Shown here: piece by piece, positions 28,779 to 42,800 of the stretch
Layout of the letters: each line of letters opens with the position of its first letter
Numbering within the stretch: the first letter of the stretch is position 1
NCBI GenBank assembly: GCA_037389465.1
Contig: JAZARR010000078.1
Location: 1,922,001 to 1,986,000 of the forward strand
DNA: 64,000 bases
Reading direction: 5' to 3'
DNA from: Baylisascaris procyonis
Taxonomy: Eukaryota; Nematoda; Chromadorea; Rhabditida; Ascarididae
Program-made: the position numbers and the translations under genes
The notes under the pieces: model-generated
What the model saw: the letters and a program-made list of their open reading frames with translations, nothing else
Database searches by the model: none
What the model was told of the DNA's origin: nothing

Positions 28779-31700
28779 CTGCTTGCATCTAACCTAAAAA
28801 TATTTCAAATTAAGCGCTTTTTCACAAACTGCAGGCTTTTACTGCAATGACTCCAATCAATCATTTAACTCCAATCATTATGAAACCTTAATAAAAATAA
28901 TCAAAAACTTTGATATGCTTGGTCGACTTTTTAGGAGAAGGGAAAGTGATTAGTGTCAAATTACGATCCAACTGAAGTTGAGGTAAAAACGTTCACTGAA
29001 AAAGAAAGACTCAGCAGCTAGGAGGCGCTAATAAATCGCATCAGAGTTCTGTATTCACCCTTCTTAACATAAAATAACTTATCTTACAAGCTCGGATATT
29101 CGTATTTCTGTTGGGCATCACTTTTTTCATAGTTTCTACGTGATGTGGCCTCATTACCCTCATCGATTTAAGCTGACATCTTCGACATAAGCGGTAATCC
29201 ATCACTTCAAGACTGCAGATAAAATATGGGTATTGCCGTTCATAAACCCTCAGGTTCCGCTTATTCACCGATACGACCTCCCTCGCTCAACCTAAACGCC
29301 TCTTTTGGTGGAATTAGTTTCTCACTTCTAGCAACATTTCCCTATGTTCTCGAAATGCACATATGTGCCCAACATTTCTGATTTATTAAGGCTACACCAT
29401 ATGCCATAAGCTTCAACAGCCTCGATAGGGAATGCAATTTGTTGAATGGGAAAGGAAAACTTTATGACCAACCAATACCATCCCTCTCCATCCACTTTTC
29501 TCATAAAAAGACTAAACTCGTCAGCCAGAATTCTCTTTAACAAAGTGAACTATATAGAACACCGCTGGCAAAGACTTTCAATGCATAATCGACTAGAAAA
29601 TTATTACAGCGGAAATATGCATTGTAGAAAAAATATTGAGCAAAGCGTACGAAGCAAAATGAAATGGGGGTGGAAAATGTAATTCCCACTGCTGGTTGAT
29701 TGATAAGGGTACAAACTTACTCAATAATAGGCGCTGTTTTTATGCAAAATTCCATAGAAGATTACAGCCTTTACAGTCGCATTCGTTGCAAAAAGGTGCC
29801 AAAGTAGGAAATACAAGGACAGTGAAGAGTAAGCTCAGTTCAACGCAATGAAGAACTAAAAAAAGATCATGGATATGAAAACATGCCAATGTCCACCTCT
29901 CGCACTTTTTCGATGTTTACAGATAGCCAGCTGGCCTATTGCACTCGTTATAATGATGCATCGGTTTTCCTATGACGATCTGCTTCTGCCTACTGCCCAC
30001 TTACCGCGCATCACCTCGAATGATGACCGTTTTGAGAGTTACTGAAAAGCGATGATCTGTGCTTGCGGTGTCCAAACAGTCAGAGTTACTAATGCAGAAT
30101 TCAGAAGGTGTTGAGGTCACCCTCATGATTCGCCGGTTGCCATTTTTGATGGCAACGTCCCACATACCACTTTCAAAAAGTGGAAAAAATTAACCCCATC
30201 CATCCCTTCCTGCACCTCCCCATCAATCATAGCGAACTCCAAAAGCGCATAGATTCGTCAAACTTTGACAATGGGAGTTACCGAACGCTTTGATGCCGGA
30301 AGTATCATTTTTCAACTATCAAAAAAAAAACTTCCGCGTTATCCCATCCCCCCTTCCTATGCAGAGGCATTGGGCTCAAAATTTTGAACTGTCCAGTGTT
30401 TTTGGGCGCCTTGTACCCGAACGCCCACTTCACTCAATTGTTCAATATTGATGACAACTCTAGCACCTTCCGAATTTCAGCATTTCGATGATCGTTGAGC
30501 ACCGTAAATGCAACAGTGCCAAAGTTTTTATTCATAAAAGCAAACAGTGGAATAAATTACCACCATATGTTGTTGCTTGTAAAGAATCTGCTTGGAACAG
30601 AAATAAACACAAGTGAGGCACGCTCATCATAAACCTACAATTTCAACTTAAACATGCCGTTTACCGTTCACAGATTCCAAAATCGATTCCCGAAACCAGA
30701 ATGCAGCGCTCATAGATTCAACGCTTATCAAGGCATTTTGAAACAAAGAAAACGCTGCGGTGTACATTACTCATGAATCTCGAAGGTAACTAAACACCTG
30801 CAGGATGCGAAATGCCACACAAGGTGCAACTCATAAAAGCAATTAAACGAAGAATGAAAAAGTCATGTCCTTTGGTTTTTTAGACATTTCCACCCCCTCC
30901 CCACATTAATTGAACAAACCGAAGGATAAAACTAGTTCAAGGCTGCGCTGAAATATATATCTGTTATTCGATACGAGGAGATTTCACCTTCACTTTCTTA
31001 TGGAAACTTTGTAAATACTATTCAACTCTTCGAAGCGCTATTAGAATCGTCAAAACGCCAGAATATTTCAGCAATAACAGCGCTGTTCCTAGCACAAAAT
31101 CGCTGTGGTTCCACCGCCTATGCAGCGATTCCGTCAGCCTTAGACATAGGCAAAAACCGTCTTCACGTAAACAAGTTGAATGAATCCACTACATGACATA
31201 ATCTTTCAGCCAGCCGTTGCACCCAACTACTTCATTATTAGTTAGGGCATGATAAAATTTAAGTTTGCATATTTAGCGTGCATCAATATCAGATGAATGC
31301 CAATGGAGTCATTCCCCCCTATACGTGGTTTGGTTTGTTTTTGTTGGCGTCACTGCTTTCATTGGTGGTAGGTGAGCGTCGTCACGTCGATAAATGAAGA
31401 AAGCTGATGACGTTTGTGAAATTTTCATCGATGATTCAACCCCAACGCATCACAGCATACAAGCCCCGTCGCCAAACTGGATAACGCGCCAGCTGTCTCT
31501 ATGTTGCACGACGATTTTTACTAATCGTAACGCGCTATCGTGTTGCTGCTGCCGTACGCAAATCGCTTTCCAACTGAAATTTCATCATTTCGTTTGGTGG
31601 TCGCGTCGCGCCTGCACCAATCCACGACAACTGGAAAATGTGATGCGAGTGTTGCGAAACGGCAGTTAGCTTGTCAGCTGGTGCCCTCGAACCAATGCCA

Positions 31701-33099
31701 ACTAATAAGCTGCATCCTTTGCACACATATTTACTCCCTATCATTTATTACATTCGTCGCACTTATATATCTTCCTTTCTTTATGGCTGCAAACTTCATA
31801 AACTGCATCAAAATAATGATATAATTTAATGGATCTGTCGGCAACATAGAGCTTTCATTTCCTCATCTCTGCTTAGGACGGCCTTCAATGTTTCTGCCAA
31901 GAGGAAGGTTTCCGCACTTGTATAATCGGGAAGTGTCGGGATCGAAGGCGAAGGGGGGGGGGGGAGAACATGAAAAGTACTGTCATACTTATTTTTTTAA
32001 AAATGGAATAGACTGGAGTTCCAGGATTTCAGAGCTTACTAAGAACGTTTGTATGTTAAGCAAGGACGAAAGACAAAGAAAAAGAATTTGCAAATATACC
32101 TTTTAGAAGGATCATAATGTTCTCTTCGGGTCGAATAATCCCACTCATCACAACAAATATTCGTCATTCTCATAAATATTTCTGCTCTAGACATTTTTCT
32201 ACAATTTTTCTTTTTTTTTTTTTTTGCAGAAAACCGATTTTGTGAGATTTTGAGAGAATTTGCACGTTTATCGTTCTAATATTTTGTCCTCCCAATATTT
32301 CGTCCATCTACCGACGAGCAAAAAAAGAAAAAAAAACAAATAAGACCGACAACGAATATATTGAATAAACAACTCTCGCCAAATAGAAGCGGCAGTCTCT
32401 ATCTCTCATCCTAAATTTTAGCACACACTGATTAGGAATCTTTACAACGGCAACACACCAGCACTCTCACTCGAGAAAATTTACTGCTAATCCAGTAATG
32501 TCAGCGACTGAGAGATTATCGCAATATTTCTGTTAGACTTACTTATGCATATGAACTTCATAGCATTAAGGCATCTATTTGAGCTTATACGGTAACCAAA
32601 AGCATCATGTTGAAGCGTATGCGACTGACATTGCAAGTAAATCACATCAATGCATTCGTTTGATCGACACCTTCAGCTGCGCACCCAGTTACATCAGACA
32701 ATGAGTCCCCGTTTGGACTGATCATTTTCCGAAATACGCCTCGCCAATGAGTGTCTTCCGAAATATTCATTTCACCATCGCATATCCTCCATCATTATCA
32801 CATGAAAGGCACAAAAAACGGCATGCAAATTTGTGTCCCCTTCCTCTTCTTTCACCATTGTGTTACAAAATACGGTTATTAAAACGATCGCGGTGGTGTC
32901 ATAACAAATAATCACTGGAATGAACTATGCACTCTGAATGCGCTTATGTGGCACGCGCTTGAATGTGAATTAAAATGACATCAACTCACGTCACTGAGAA
33001 ACGTCAGCCACACGGATTCTAAGGAGCAAATGAACAAGATGCACAAAATATGCAAAGCATACCAATGCAAGTCACCCGTTAACCGGCTGTCTCAATGCA

Positions 33100-33620
33100 C
33101 CAAACAGGTAGGGCAGCTTCGTTCGGCACTGAATGAACACTGAACGACGCAGAACGATCGAAAATCACTTCAAAACGCAGTGAAGCATGATTAACAGAAG
33201 CAATCGCGCTTTGCGTGACGCATGTCGATTGATCGCTGCCTCAAAGGCGGTCAGCAATCCTGTTGCTGTCGTCAATGAAACGGGTAGTTGTTGACATAGT
33301 AGTCGACGCATGACTATCAAAGCCAACTATTCAGCGTTGCACCTAGCCAAGGTACTGGCCGCCATAGAGCAGCACCTTAGCCGAAGTACAAAGTTCAACA
33401 AGCCGGCCAATCAACCACACCCATTCCACTCACCACAACAACACACTCAAACGACTGACTCACAAACGGTTCGCGCACATTTTATACACAGACCTGTGAC
33501 TCATGTCCCGCCCCTTATTCTGTCCGCTTGGAAAAGAGAACAGCGTTTCCGACCGATGAAACATCTATATTTCGAAAATCGCCCGCCTTGCGCTTCTCTT
33601 ATCACTATCGCCTAAATCAA
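33100..33620. promoter_or_regulatory. GC-richer island with a CCAAT box and a 101-codon ORF
   Basis: This stretch is clearly less AT-rich than its surroundings and contains many CpG steps. GGCCAATCA at 33406-33414 is a CCAAT-type motif and CCCGCCCC follows near 33509. On the minus strand an ATG at 33365 starts MAASTLA and runs into a possible donor 23 nt later, with the inverted CCAAT box about 45 nt upstream. On the plus strand an ORF runs 33310-33615 (starts MTIKANYSALHL) without recognisable similarity. The island could be a promoter for a minus-strand gene or simply a compositional patch. Confidence 0.25.
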
Positions 33621-36600
33621 CGACACATCAGACGCTCTTATGCGAGAGTAGCCTTACCTCTCCACAAATCTCCACTATCCATCGATTTAGATAAATGTTT
33701 CGTCGATTTCAGCAATGCACATATTCTCTACTTCACCGACAATGTTTACATCAAGCCGTCAGCAAGCAACCTTGCAATCGCTCTTTGAGGCATTTTTACT
33801 CTCTACGCACTCCGCTTTTGTTAGTTAACAGCGAAATTACCGCTAGCTACTTGAAGTCGTACACACTTTCACTAATTATCTAAGCTTTATATTATATTTT
33901 ATTGTTAAAAAACATGTTCGTTTCTTATTTCTACATAATCATAAAAAAAACTTTTTATTTACCAATAAACAAGCTTATTAAGCACGTTCTACCAGAGTTT
34001 TGTTGCAGCGAACGTTACTTCTTTCTTTTTCCTCAGAGGAACTATTGTTCTTAACCAATCATCATTGCCTTTTTGTGCTTTTGCAAAAGAAAAGAAAAAA
34101 CCACTCGCATTAACTCAGACGCATTTCCTGATGCTCATTTCAAATGTTATGAGATATCATGCTAGCAGCACATAGTTTCTTCTAAAATTCGCTCTGATAT
34201 CAGTACACTCATCGAAAGCTCTAAACATTTATCGAAAAGAACGGGAATAAAATTCGTTAGGAAAATTCAAATTAGAAAATCGAAAAATCTGACTACTCAT
34301 TTCCATTTCTTAAGTTCAAAATGTTCTACTATATGCGAAAATAATCTTTAAAAAAAAAGCCCATTCGGCTATCATTGAACAACGAGAAATTCGAATAAAA
34401 TCACTTCCTTTTTTTTCCAGAATATGTGATAGTGGATGAAATTTGTTTGCAATAGATTTATGTAAACGGTTTCTCTGTTTATTCACGCGAGCGTTTTTCT
34501 TTTCTTTTTTTTTCTCAAATATATGCGTGTAATAGCAAGAAAAACATAATATATAGCAAGAAAAACATAATGCAACTATTGATGGAGCACTTTTTACTAT
34601 TGAGTTGGTTTCTCTGGAAAAAAAAAACGCATTTGTTCCCATCGTTATATCATAGAAATCGGAAATAGTATTTTAAACGTAGAATTTTCATGCTCGTATA
34701 AACTAAAACAATATTCTATCAAATGGATCTCTTTCATTAATATGTGCACTTCTATAATCGCAGTAATTATATATTCACATTTCCTCCTATCATCATTAAC
34801 CTCTATTATTTGCCGACAAAATGGGTACACTCTTTTCGTGACGCTTACTGCTAGATTGTTTAGAGTGAATTTATTCAAAAAGATTTTTGCATCAGCTTAT
34901 CATTAACACAAATCATTTCATAATCGTACGCGAATTTATCAAAATCATGAAGTTCCTAGATGTGCCGTTGAAGGAAGACAATAAAGAAGAGAAATTTTTT
35001 CCTTGCAATTTAGGAGAAATTCAAAGAATCTTCCACCACTGTGAAAAATTTTTTTTTTCATTCGAGATTCGACAACACATGGTCTCTACCATTTAGCGAA
35101 CAAGACACGACACAGTGTCGCACCATAGAGGAATGTACCTACCATACGATATCGCTTAAAAAGTGATGACAAACGCTTATAAACAACGCCGAAATTCACT
35201 TTTTAATCACATCTCATAGCGACTATTGAAATGGCGATTCTTAAATGTACTTATTTTCGCTGAATGCTTTTTTTTTTCAGCTTTTATTGCGACTACAAAT
35301 TCGCTTTACTTTTTCATCGGCAATTTCCATTTTTTTTTTCTTGTGCTGTGCACACATATCAAAAAAGCTGAAATTAATTGACAAGCAAATAGCAAGAAAA
35401 TCTATCGAAGAAAATATTTTTGAAAAGATTGATAAGTTGTCTTTCATAAGATTTTATTATAAGTTAGCAAAATTCCACTCCATATCAGAAACTTTTATTG
35501 ATGCACAGCCTTCTCAGCAACTACAGATGCATTATGGTTTCCGAGACCGGAAATGTTTAGCTAGGCTCTGTATGGCCCGAATGGTTCATTTTTGTGTCAC
35601 AACGAATGCTTACTGCCTAAATCGAAATTCATTTATCATTAGAACTGATACCGTATGCGTTTTTACATACACAAATAAATGAGATATTAGTAGAAGAGAT
35701 CAATGACCATAGCATATGCGCTAATCTTTCAAAGCGATTGGTCATGACCAAGGAATATGCGTCCCATTAACTTCCATTCATTTCACGCAAACAGCCACAT
35801 GACTATCGCTAAATCACGTTAGACAGTCACTGTTTTCCACTTTCAATATCGATGCAAAATTCCAAACCTGGTGTCTGACTTCAGATACACAGGCATGAGC
35901 TTCAAAGTCAACAGTTAAGTACTTCACAAGAAACTAGCGCATCAAGATAGATTAGCCTATCGAGTTCTTTTGAACCGAGAACAACGACAGATAAATTTCA
36001 CGCTCATAGCTCTCCTCGGCATTATTGCAAGGAATGTCGCGTATTGACAAACAAATTTTAAATAACGCGGATAAAGTCAAACAGATCGAAACGATGCGAG
36101 AAGGCGAAGAGCATCATGAAAGATGACAAAATATAAGCAATCTGCAATTCGGCCACAAAGTACTAGCGGGTTTAGCGTTTTTATTTCTCGTACGATTATC
36201 TAGGAGTAAAGAAAACAATCCACCGAGTTGTCTTCACTCATATTCCCTGCCGTCCCCCCTCCCACCCCCTAATGGTCGTATTCCAAAAATTGCTCGTCCA
36301 TGGATAGATAACAACTTGCTAGCTTTGTGGACCGTGGATATGCCTCTTAAATTTCATCACTATCACTGTTTTCGTTCAATAATTTTGAATGCCCGTAGAT
36401 ATGCCAGTAACATTAATGCGCAGAGTACCATATGAATAAGCACTTTTACTTGCAAATAATACCGTTAGAAAAGTAGAAAATGTAAAAATCTGATATCGCA
36501 TCATGCACAAATAAGGCATCTCTTCGATTTCAGTTTCCCGACCTTAACCTACTGCCAAAAAAGGTTTCATCTGTAATTGTGGAAGGGATAATCTGGACAA

Positions 36601-36754
36601 TCGCAGGTGTATCACAGTATCGCCTCCAATTTCATTTGATATCATTGTAGGAACGATGATATTTTACTAAGAAACGAGCAAACGGCTTGTTTATTAGCTC
36701 TGTCTTTCAGTGATGAAGCATTGCTAAGGTGTTTCGCAATGTTCTCGTGCCACT

Positions 36755-36853
36755 CACGTGACAAAATACGGCTTCGAGAAATACGAGGCGGAAGCATGCG
36801 TCAGCGTGTGATGACGTCACGGCGCTCCAAGAGCGCCAGTAAACGCGACGTCG
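36755..36853. promoter_or_regulatory. Cluster of palindromic factor-site motifs and a GC hairpin
   Basis: Within 100 bp there is a CACGTG E-box (36755-36760), a perfect TGACGTCA CRE/ATF palindrome (36812-36819) and a GC stem GGCGCTC-CAA-GAGCGCC (36821-36837). A CGACGTCG palindrome (36846-36853) completes the cluster. The surrounding sequence is GC-richer than the region around it. No adjacent gene start is identified, so the target is unknown. It could be an enhancer, a promoter or a chance cluster. Confidence 0.35.
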
Positions 36854-38726
36854 ATTTCTGCCCACAGCTCGGCACACAATGACGCTGAATGCCGGTCGAA
36901 AACCAACGGCTTAATTAAATGGGAATGCTTCCCCCCTTTCAGCTGTAGTCGTGGGGATGCCGCCATCTCTCATCCCAGAAAATCTTGCTGGTTATTCCAG
37001 CATGGAAGTTTGCGAATTTTTTGCACTAAATTCTCATCCCGCTGCGTGTTGCATCCTAAAAACGTTTCGGAGTGCAACGATGGCACCCCTCCGCCAGCAC
37101 CCTTTTTTTTATTAATATTGCATCCTTCGAAGTATCCGTCATAAACAGATAGCCGTTTAAAACCGATGCCGTTATCCGATTGTGGCGGAGATGGTATAGC
37201 TCACGCCCTCATTTTATTAGTTTTTTTTTTTTTTTTTTTGCAAGAAAACATAAAACAGCGATTCCCATAAAATCAACCATGTAGTCCGTTGTGGGTGATA
37301 AATTGCCTCAATGGACACATCATTTAACAACTTGTGTTTTATCTACTGTCATTATTCTCCGAAATTTCATTGAATCCTCCTTTCTTCTCTTACACTCGTG
37401 ATCCAAACTATGATGAAAACTTTCACACCACCCCCACCCCATTCGTTTTTTCGTCTCTCCTTGTTCCTTGCACCATAAAGTAAAAAATGACCATGAAGCC
37501 TTGAAATTTAGATAACAAGCATAACGATGAAAGGGAAAATGCCCAACTTACCGTTAGCGCCCATTTTCTTTCTACAGCGCATGTACACGTTTGCTATCAG
37601 TTTGTGCTGCGCCTGTTATAGAGGTAAGAAAAAAATAGTGCCTAAAGATTAGTTTCAAAAAAAGCTTCACACACGGAAAAGCGGTTTACCTCGGCTGAAA
37701 TGAGGATTTGCGACTTCTTTTTTTATTTACCGAGTAATTCTACCAAAGGAACCACCCTCAAGCAAAACATAAACTACTGTTGATGTCGTCAAGTCCTTTT
37801 AGCATTACTCACCAATTCTCTTCCACTCTATATCCGCTGTTATCAGATCAGATTCTTGGTGGATGTCGACTTCATCAGTTCTATTACCTCCACACCTCGA
37901 ACTACCAGTAACTTCAGGAGGATTAAGTCATATAGATAATTTAACGCTTTCCACACCGCCAGTTTACGGATGGGTGCTTTTAAGCATAAAAGCATTGAAC
38001 AATTTTCATAAGATTGACCTGTTTGACCTTCGTAGGGAGCAATCCACTTACTTCCTTAAAAACATTGAATTTGCAAAATTCATCATCAGAGATTTTCAAG
38101 CATGAGATTTAGATGAGGTTCTTAAAAAAACTTATTTGGGACAAGTATTTCTTCTTTTAGTTGAAAAAAACCTCTTCTTGAAATCTTTCGAAAAAAATTT
38201 CTCAAAAATAACTCTCAACTTCAGCACCCTAAATGTGAATGTGAGTAGCCATTTCCAGCATTTAACAATTCATCAAAAGGCGCGCACGGAATCCTGCCTT
38301 ATCGGTACTTCCCCACCTGCTCCAAAATATGGTTTCCACCGCAGCTTTGTTGATGGAAGTTTTGACCGATCTTTTTATTTTGCGTTCAGCTTCAAGGCAT
38401 AATGATTTACTATTAGAGGGTAGGCAACGATAAGCTCACGTCATGGTGATGTACCAATACAAAATACAGTAAACTTCAAGCATAGCGATTTGATCAGATT
38501 CCTGCAAGCAGATATTTCAATAAGCATTTAGTTCCAATTGATAAGAAAGTAGCGGACATCAACGATTGTTTAAGAAATTATCGTGTGATAGTGATAAGAA
38601 AAAAAAACAGGCCACCATGGCTCATGATGGCATCCGTTTTCACTCAGCTCTACGTTGATCTATGACCTCATGAGGTGCAACCTTGTGCACTTTTTTAGTG
38701 CATAAAGGCACGAGTTGCAATTCGAA

Positions 38727-38743
38727 TTCGCCAAATTGGCGAA
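38727..38743. repeat. Short perfect palindrome
   Basis: TTCGCCAA-A-TTGGCGAA: two 8-bp arms around one base. Confidence 0.8.
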
Positions 38744-38858
38744 ATAACGCTATTTCCTTTAAATTAAACTTATTAAAAAACAACCTTAACAAATACCCCT
38801 CTCGGGATGCCAATGAAGCAAAAAAAAGTCCGACTTAATAATTGAGCAAAAAACTATC

Positions 38859-38925
38859 TGCCTGTGGGTCTCGAACTTGCTGCGTATGGATTAAAACCAT
38901 TGGCCGATTAGCTGAAATAATGCAG
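38859..38925 (-). pseudogene. tRNA-like relic (tRNA pseudogene or SINE head)
   Basis: On the minus strand the order CAGCTAATCGG (A-box-like), ATGG-TTTTAAT-CCAT (a four-pair anticodon-like stem with a 7-nt loop) and AAGTTCGAGACC (B-box-like) mimics a tRNA gene. The T stem is poorly paired and no convincing acceptor stem is present, so a functional tRNA is unlikely. Confidence 0.3.
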
Positions 38926-39771
38926 AGTGTTTTCATCGGTTATTTGAAACGTTATCAGTCCAAGACAAGTATACGATAATGCGTTACACTTTCATTTTCA
39001 GAAACATTGGCGAAAATTTTTTTGAAACCTTTAGGAAACTTTCGAAATTTTTTCATTACCTTCGATATTGAAGAAGAGTGATTTCCTAACTCTGTGACCT
39101 TTGTGGCGAAATGTGCATTGCTTTCTGTTGGCGACAATTAGCAGCGAACAACAATATGGGGCAGATGCATTTCCGAGGATGACTGCGATATATCTCTGCA
39201 CCGATCCGACTATTCACCACTTATTTCCGGGTTACTCATTCCTTTAAAGTCATAAGTCATAGTGCTAAGTTCCTTTCATAAGCGAATATTTGCTTAGAGT
39301 CAATAACAAAACGAATCATACATATAGCGGCATTTGTCATCACTTCCCAACGGATGCACTGACTCATCTAGCTCACCGCATGCTTCGAGAGCTTTCAACT
39401 ATGGCTAGTGAAGCCTTAGCAATGATGCACTTATTAAAACACCACTCGAACAAAGTTTTTATAAAAATAAACATCAGTGATAAACATAAAAAATCTTCGA
39501 ATTCTGTGAGGACAAAATCTGCACTACGGAAGCCTCAAGATTCCCGCACAAAAATGTAGGAAACGTAACCAACGAATATGTTGATGATTAAACGCTTTCA
39601 GTTTTAAAGCAATGCAAATACAAAGTCGAAACTGACATCTGAGAACATCCGCTCATGAGGCTTTCATTTTGAAGGACTTCAAATCCAATTTTCTTTTGTG
39701 AAATATTTTGTGAAATTATGTGAATTGTGAGTGAAAAGATTTCAAGTATTTTGCAAAAACCCATTCTGTTT

Positions 39772-39803
<32 letters not shown>

Positions 39804-42800
39804 CTAGTGCTTCTCAATGTTACCGTGGTCAGTTTTTTTTTTTTCAGACAGTCAGTTTTCGCTATGTTCTGACGTACGAATGCTCTTACTGCGCAGATAG
39901 TATGCTTTAAATAGAACTTTAAATTATTATAGATCTTTTAAAGAATTCTAGAATTTGAACTGCAACCTTTTCCCTCAATTTCGTTAAAATTTTTCAGCCT
40001 CTGAAAATAAATGAGAAATCGTCGGAATCATCTCACGCTACAATAGGTCTATGACGATTTTCTGTAAAACCGACATATACTATCAGCCTTATTAATGAAC
40101 TTAATGCAGCTAAATCGGAATAGAGAAATTTCGATCGTAAGCAGACATTATCCCTTTTCATTGCATTGTGAAGGGAAAGAGAGAGATGCAAGTCTATGAA
40201 TCATCGAGTGAAAAAGGATCGCTGAAATATTTGGGCATGCTCCAAGAATCGAAAACATGAAATTTTGAATCGCATTGTCTATGTTTACTAACAACAGATG
40301 GCCATAGCTTTCCTCATGCCATATTTTCAACCCACTGTGTACAATATCATTCCCTCTAGTTTATAGAAGTAACTGCTAGACATCCAAAAATTGTCTATAT
40401 ACATTTTTCTGACTATTTCATCGCAATCGATTTTTTTCGCCGCTTAACTGATGGCTGATTCATTCACGACTGGAAACTAGACAAAGAGTTGATTCATCTC
40501 TAAATTTAATATCGCGCAATTTTGGTTTCTTTTCCTTATAACTCAACTTTAATACGACGTTTAAAAAATTCGCTGATGAACCTTTTCCTCAAACAATCTC
40601 TCAATGGCTTCCATAGAGCTTTTCGAGAATACAAATTACCTCCTACATATCAGGCGTATGAGCACTCGATTAACGCCAGCGAATACCAATAAATAATATT
40701 GAAACGTCATACTTTCATGTTTGCGGGGACGCATTTGCGCTCTTTCATTAATTCGCTCAAACCGTTTCATAGTTTTGCCGGGAAGAGAAATTTTCATCGC
40801 TTTTTATTAGTTATATTCGACTGCAACTGGATAAATTTCTATGTATAATTAATGTTGGCTGGTCCATTTCGCATAGAATTGGCTGCATTCTTTCAAAAAT
40901 ATTTCACGAAGTGAATTCTCCTCTCAATCCCTTTATTTAAAGAATTGAGGAAATAGTTCATGAGTAATAATTTGCCTCATAAAACTACAAAAATCTATAT
41001 TAAATAATTAAGCGGACTCAAAAAAAATTGAAGAAATTTGTTAGGTATTGTGGATATTTTCATCATGAAAACTTTTAGTCTTCTTGCACGCCGGTGGTCT
41101 TCGCTATTTTCACCGATGACTCATTGAAGGACCCACTCAACGCCTCCAGTTCTTATATATCAATCATCGAAAACACGAAATAATCCAGTTTCGATGTTTC
41201 TACTTCGTTTATTGCAGCTGTTTTGTGACGATCTAATATGACGCGAAACAATTTGAAAAGCGCAACACAGCAGCTGGCACGAGACGCATTTATCCACTTC
41301 CGCCTACCACACCAAATAGCTTTGCAAATCTTTGCAAATAATAAAACAAGCGAAATAATGCGTTCGTATCTTAACTAGTGCAGACAAGCATAGGAATACT
41401 ATCAAAGATCCTTTCTATGAGCTACACATTAGGGATACATAAAGGTATCATTCCACCACTTCCAGAACGCAACAATGTGAACAAAATAGTCATAAAAAAG
41501 ACATGCATTACTCTTAAATAACAACTCAGATATCGGATTATTTGGGTGAGCGATAAGAAAAACACTCGAAGAAAGTGGATGTCATCGTTTGATGCTGTAC
41601 ACATGAGACGGCTAGCCAGTTCCAATATTTATCGGGTAATGGACAACACAGAGAAAAGAGGAGGTGAAATGGACCCTTCATAATGCATTTCAGTGAGTGA
41701 TATGGACTCAGCGTTACTTATTCCATCTTATTCTATTATGTGCCGACAAATATTATCAAAACTTAAATAGCGGACGATCAAAATCTAAACGATCTTCCAA
41801 TTCCTTATGCAATCACATAGAAACACTTCAGATCGGTCGAACACCGACAAATAATCAACTTTTTTTTTGATAATGAGCCATTTGCAGAATTCCACATTTC
41901 GAAATAATTCATTCAATTCATAGTCAAAATTTCTAATGTGTTCATATTTTTCGATTGCAATGCGTCAGAAGTGAAAGGCGAACGTTCAACTCACTTCATC
42001 GTATTCACCAATAAATTATAGAAACTAATAAAGTGCGACCTATCAGAAATCTATATTGCGCTAGTAAAGTTCAAAATCACTATAACTAATTCTAAATATT
42101 ACGGTCGATGCCAACCTGTCGAATATTTGAATGGTTGTTGATCCACAATTCGAGGTCTATATGCTTTAAGGATATAAGATATAAATCACCCGTACCGCAA
42201 CATGTGTCCAAGGTAACAGTCATACAATATACACCCCTGCAGTAATAATAGTCACATGAAATGCAAACTTGATGGTACGCAACATCAAGACTTAGAACTT
42301 AAACGCAGCAATGTTAGAATGGAGACTACTTTATGAACGCTTGCTCATACAGCGGGAAAACTTCCGACTCAAAGTCCATATAATACGTAAGTTATAATTA
42401 ATCAATGCACCACAAGACGGAGAAATCCAAGATAGGAAAGCTACAACGCAGCACGACTGCAAATGCGTTTTTAAGTCAGTGAATTTTTTCTGACTTTTGA
42501 GAGTCAGCTAGGATAAACCAAAAAAATGTTTGGAGACGCTCAGCGACAGGAAAATAAACACTGAATGGTTACACAAGAACGTCAGGGTTTCGCCCCCCCC
42601 CCCCCCGAGTTCCGCCCATGCATGCGTGATTGCTGGGAACTAACCCTTACATAAGGATATACCTGATCAGCTTTCAAGGTGCAGAAAAATTTGCACAAAA
42701 TCCAGTATATGCAACGAGATAGCCAAGCTGGGGAGACGGAATAGATGATGAAGGTGAGGCATCGCCTTACTAAACGTCTTAGGAGACCTTACAAATCTCA

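Noticed and set aside
30005..30041. 37-nt minus-strand candidate exon (reads TLKTVIIRGDA) with TTTTCAG acceptor and GTAAGT donor
   Set aside because: Both splice sites look good, but the exon is tiny, no partner exons fit and the Sm-like resemblance of VIIRGD is too short to use.
35245..35682. 145-codon plus-strand ORF
   Set aside because: It lies in AT-rich DNA and is dominated by Phe, Ile, Lys and Ser. It contains an acceptor-like poly-T/CAG inside and has no family similarity; this length is expected by chance.
37863..38105. 80-codon plus-strand ORF (starts MSTSSVLLPPHLELP)
   Set aside because: The opposite strand is equally open and protein-like, so no strand can be chosen.
39290..39559. 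89-codon plus-strand ORF
   Set aside because: Non-ATG start, no splice context, no recognisable family.
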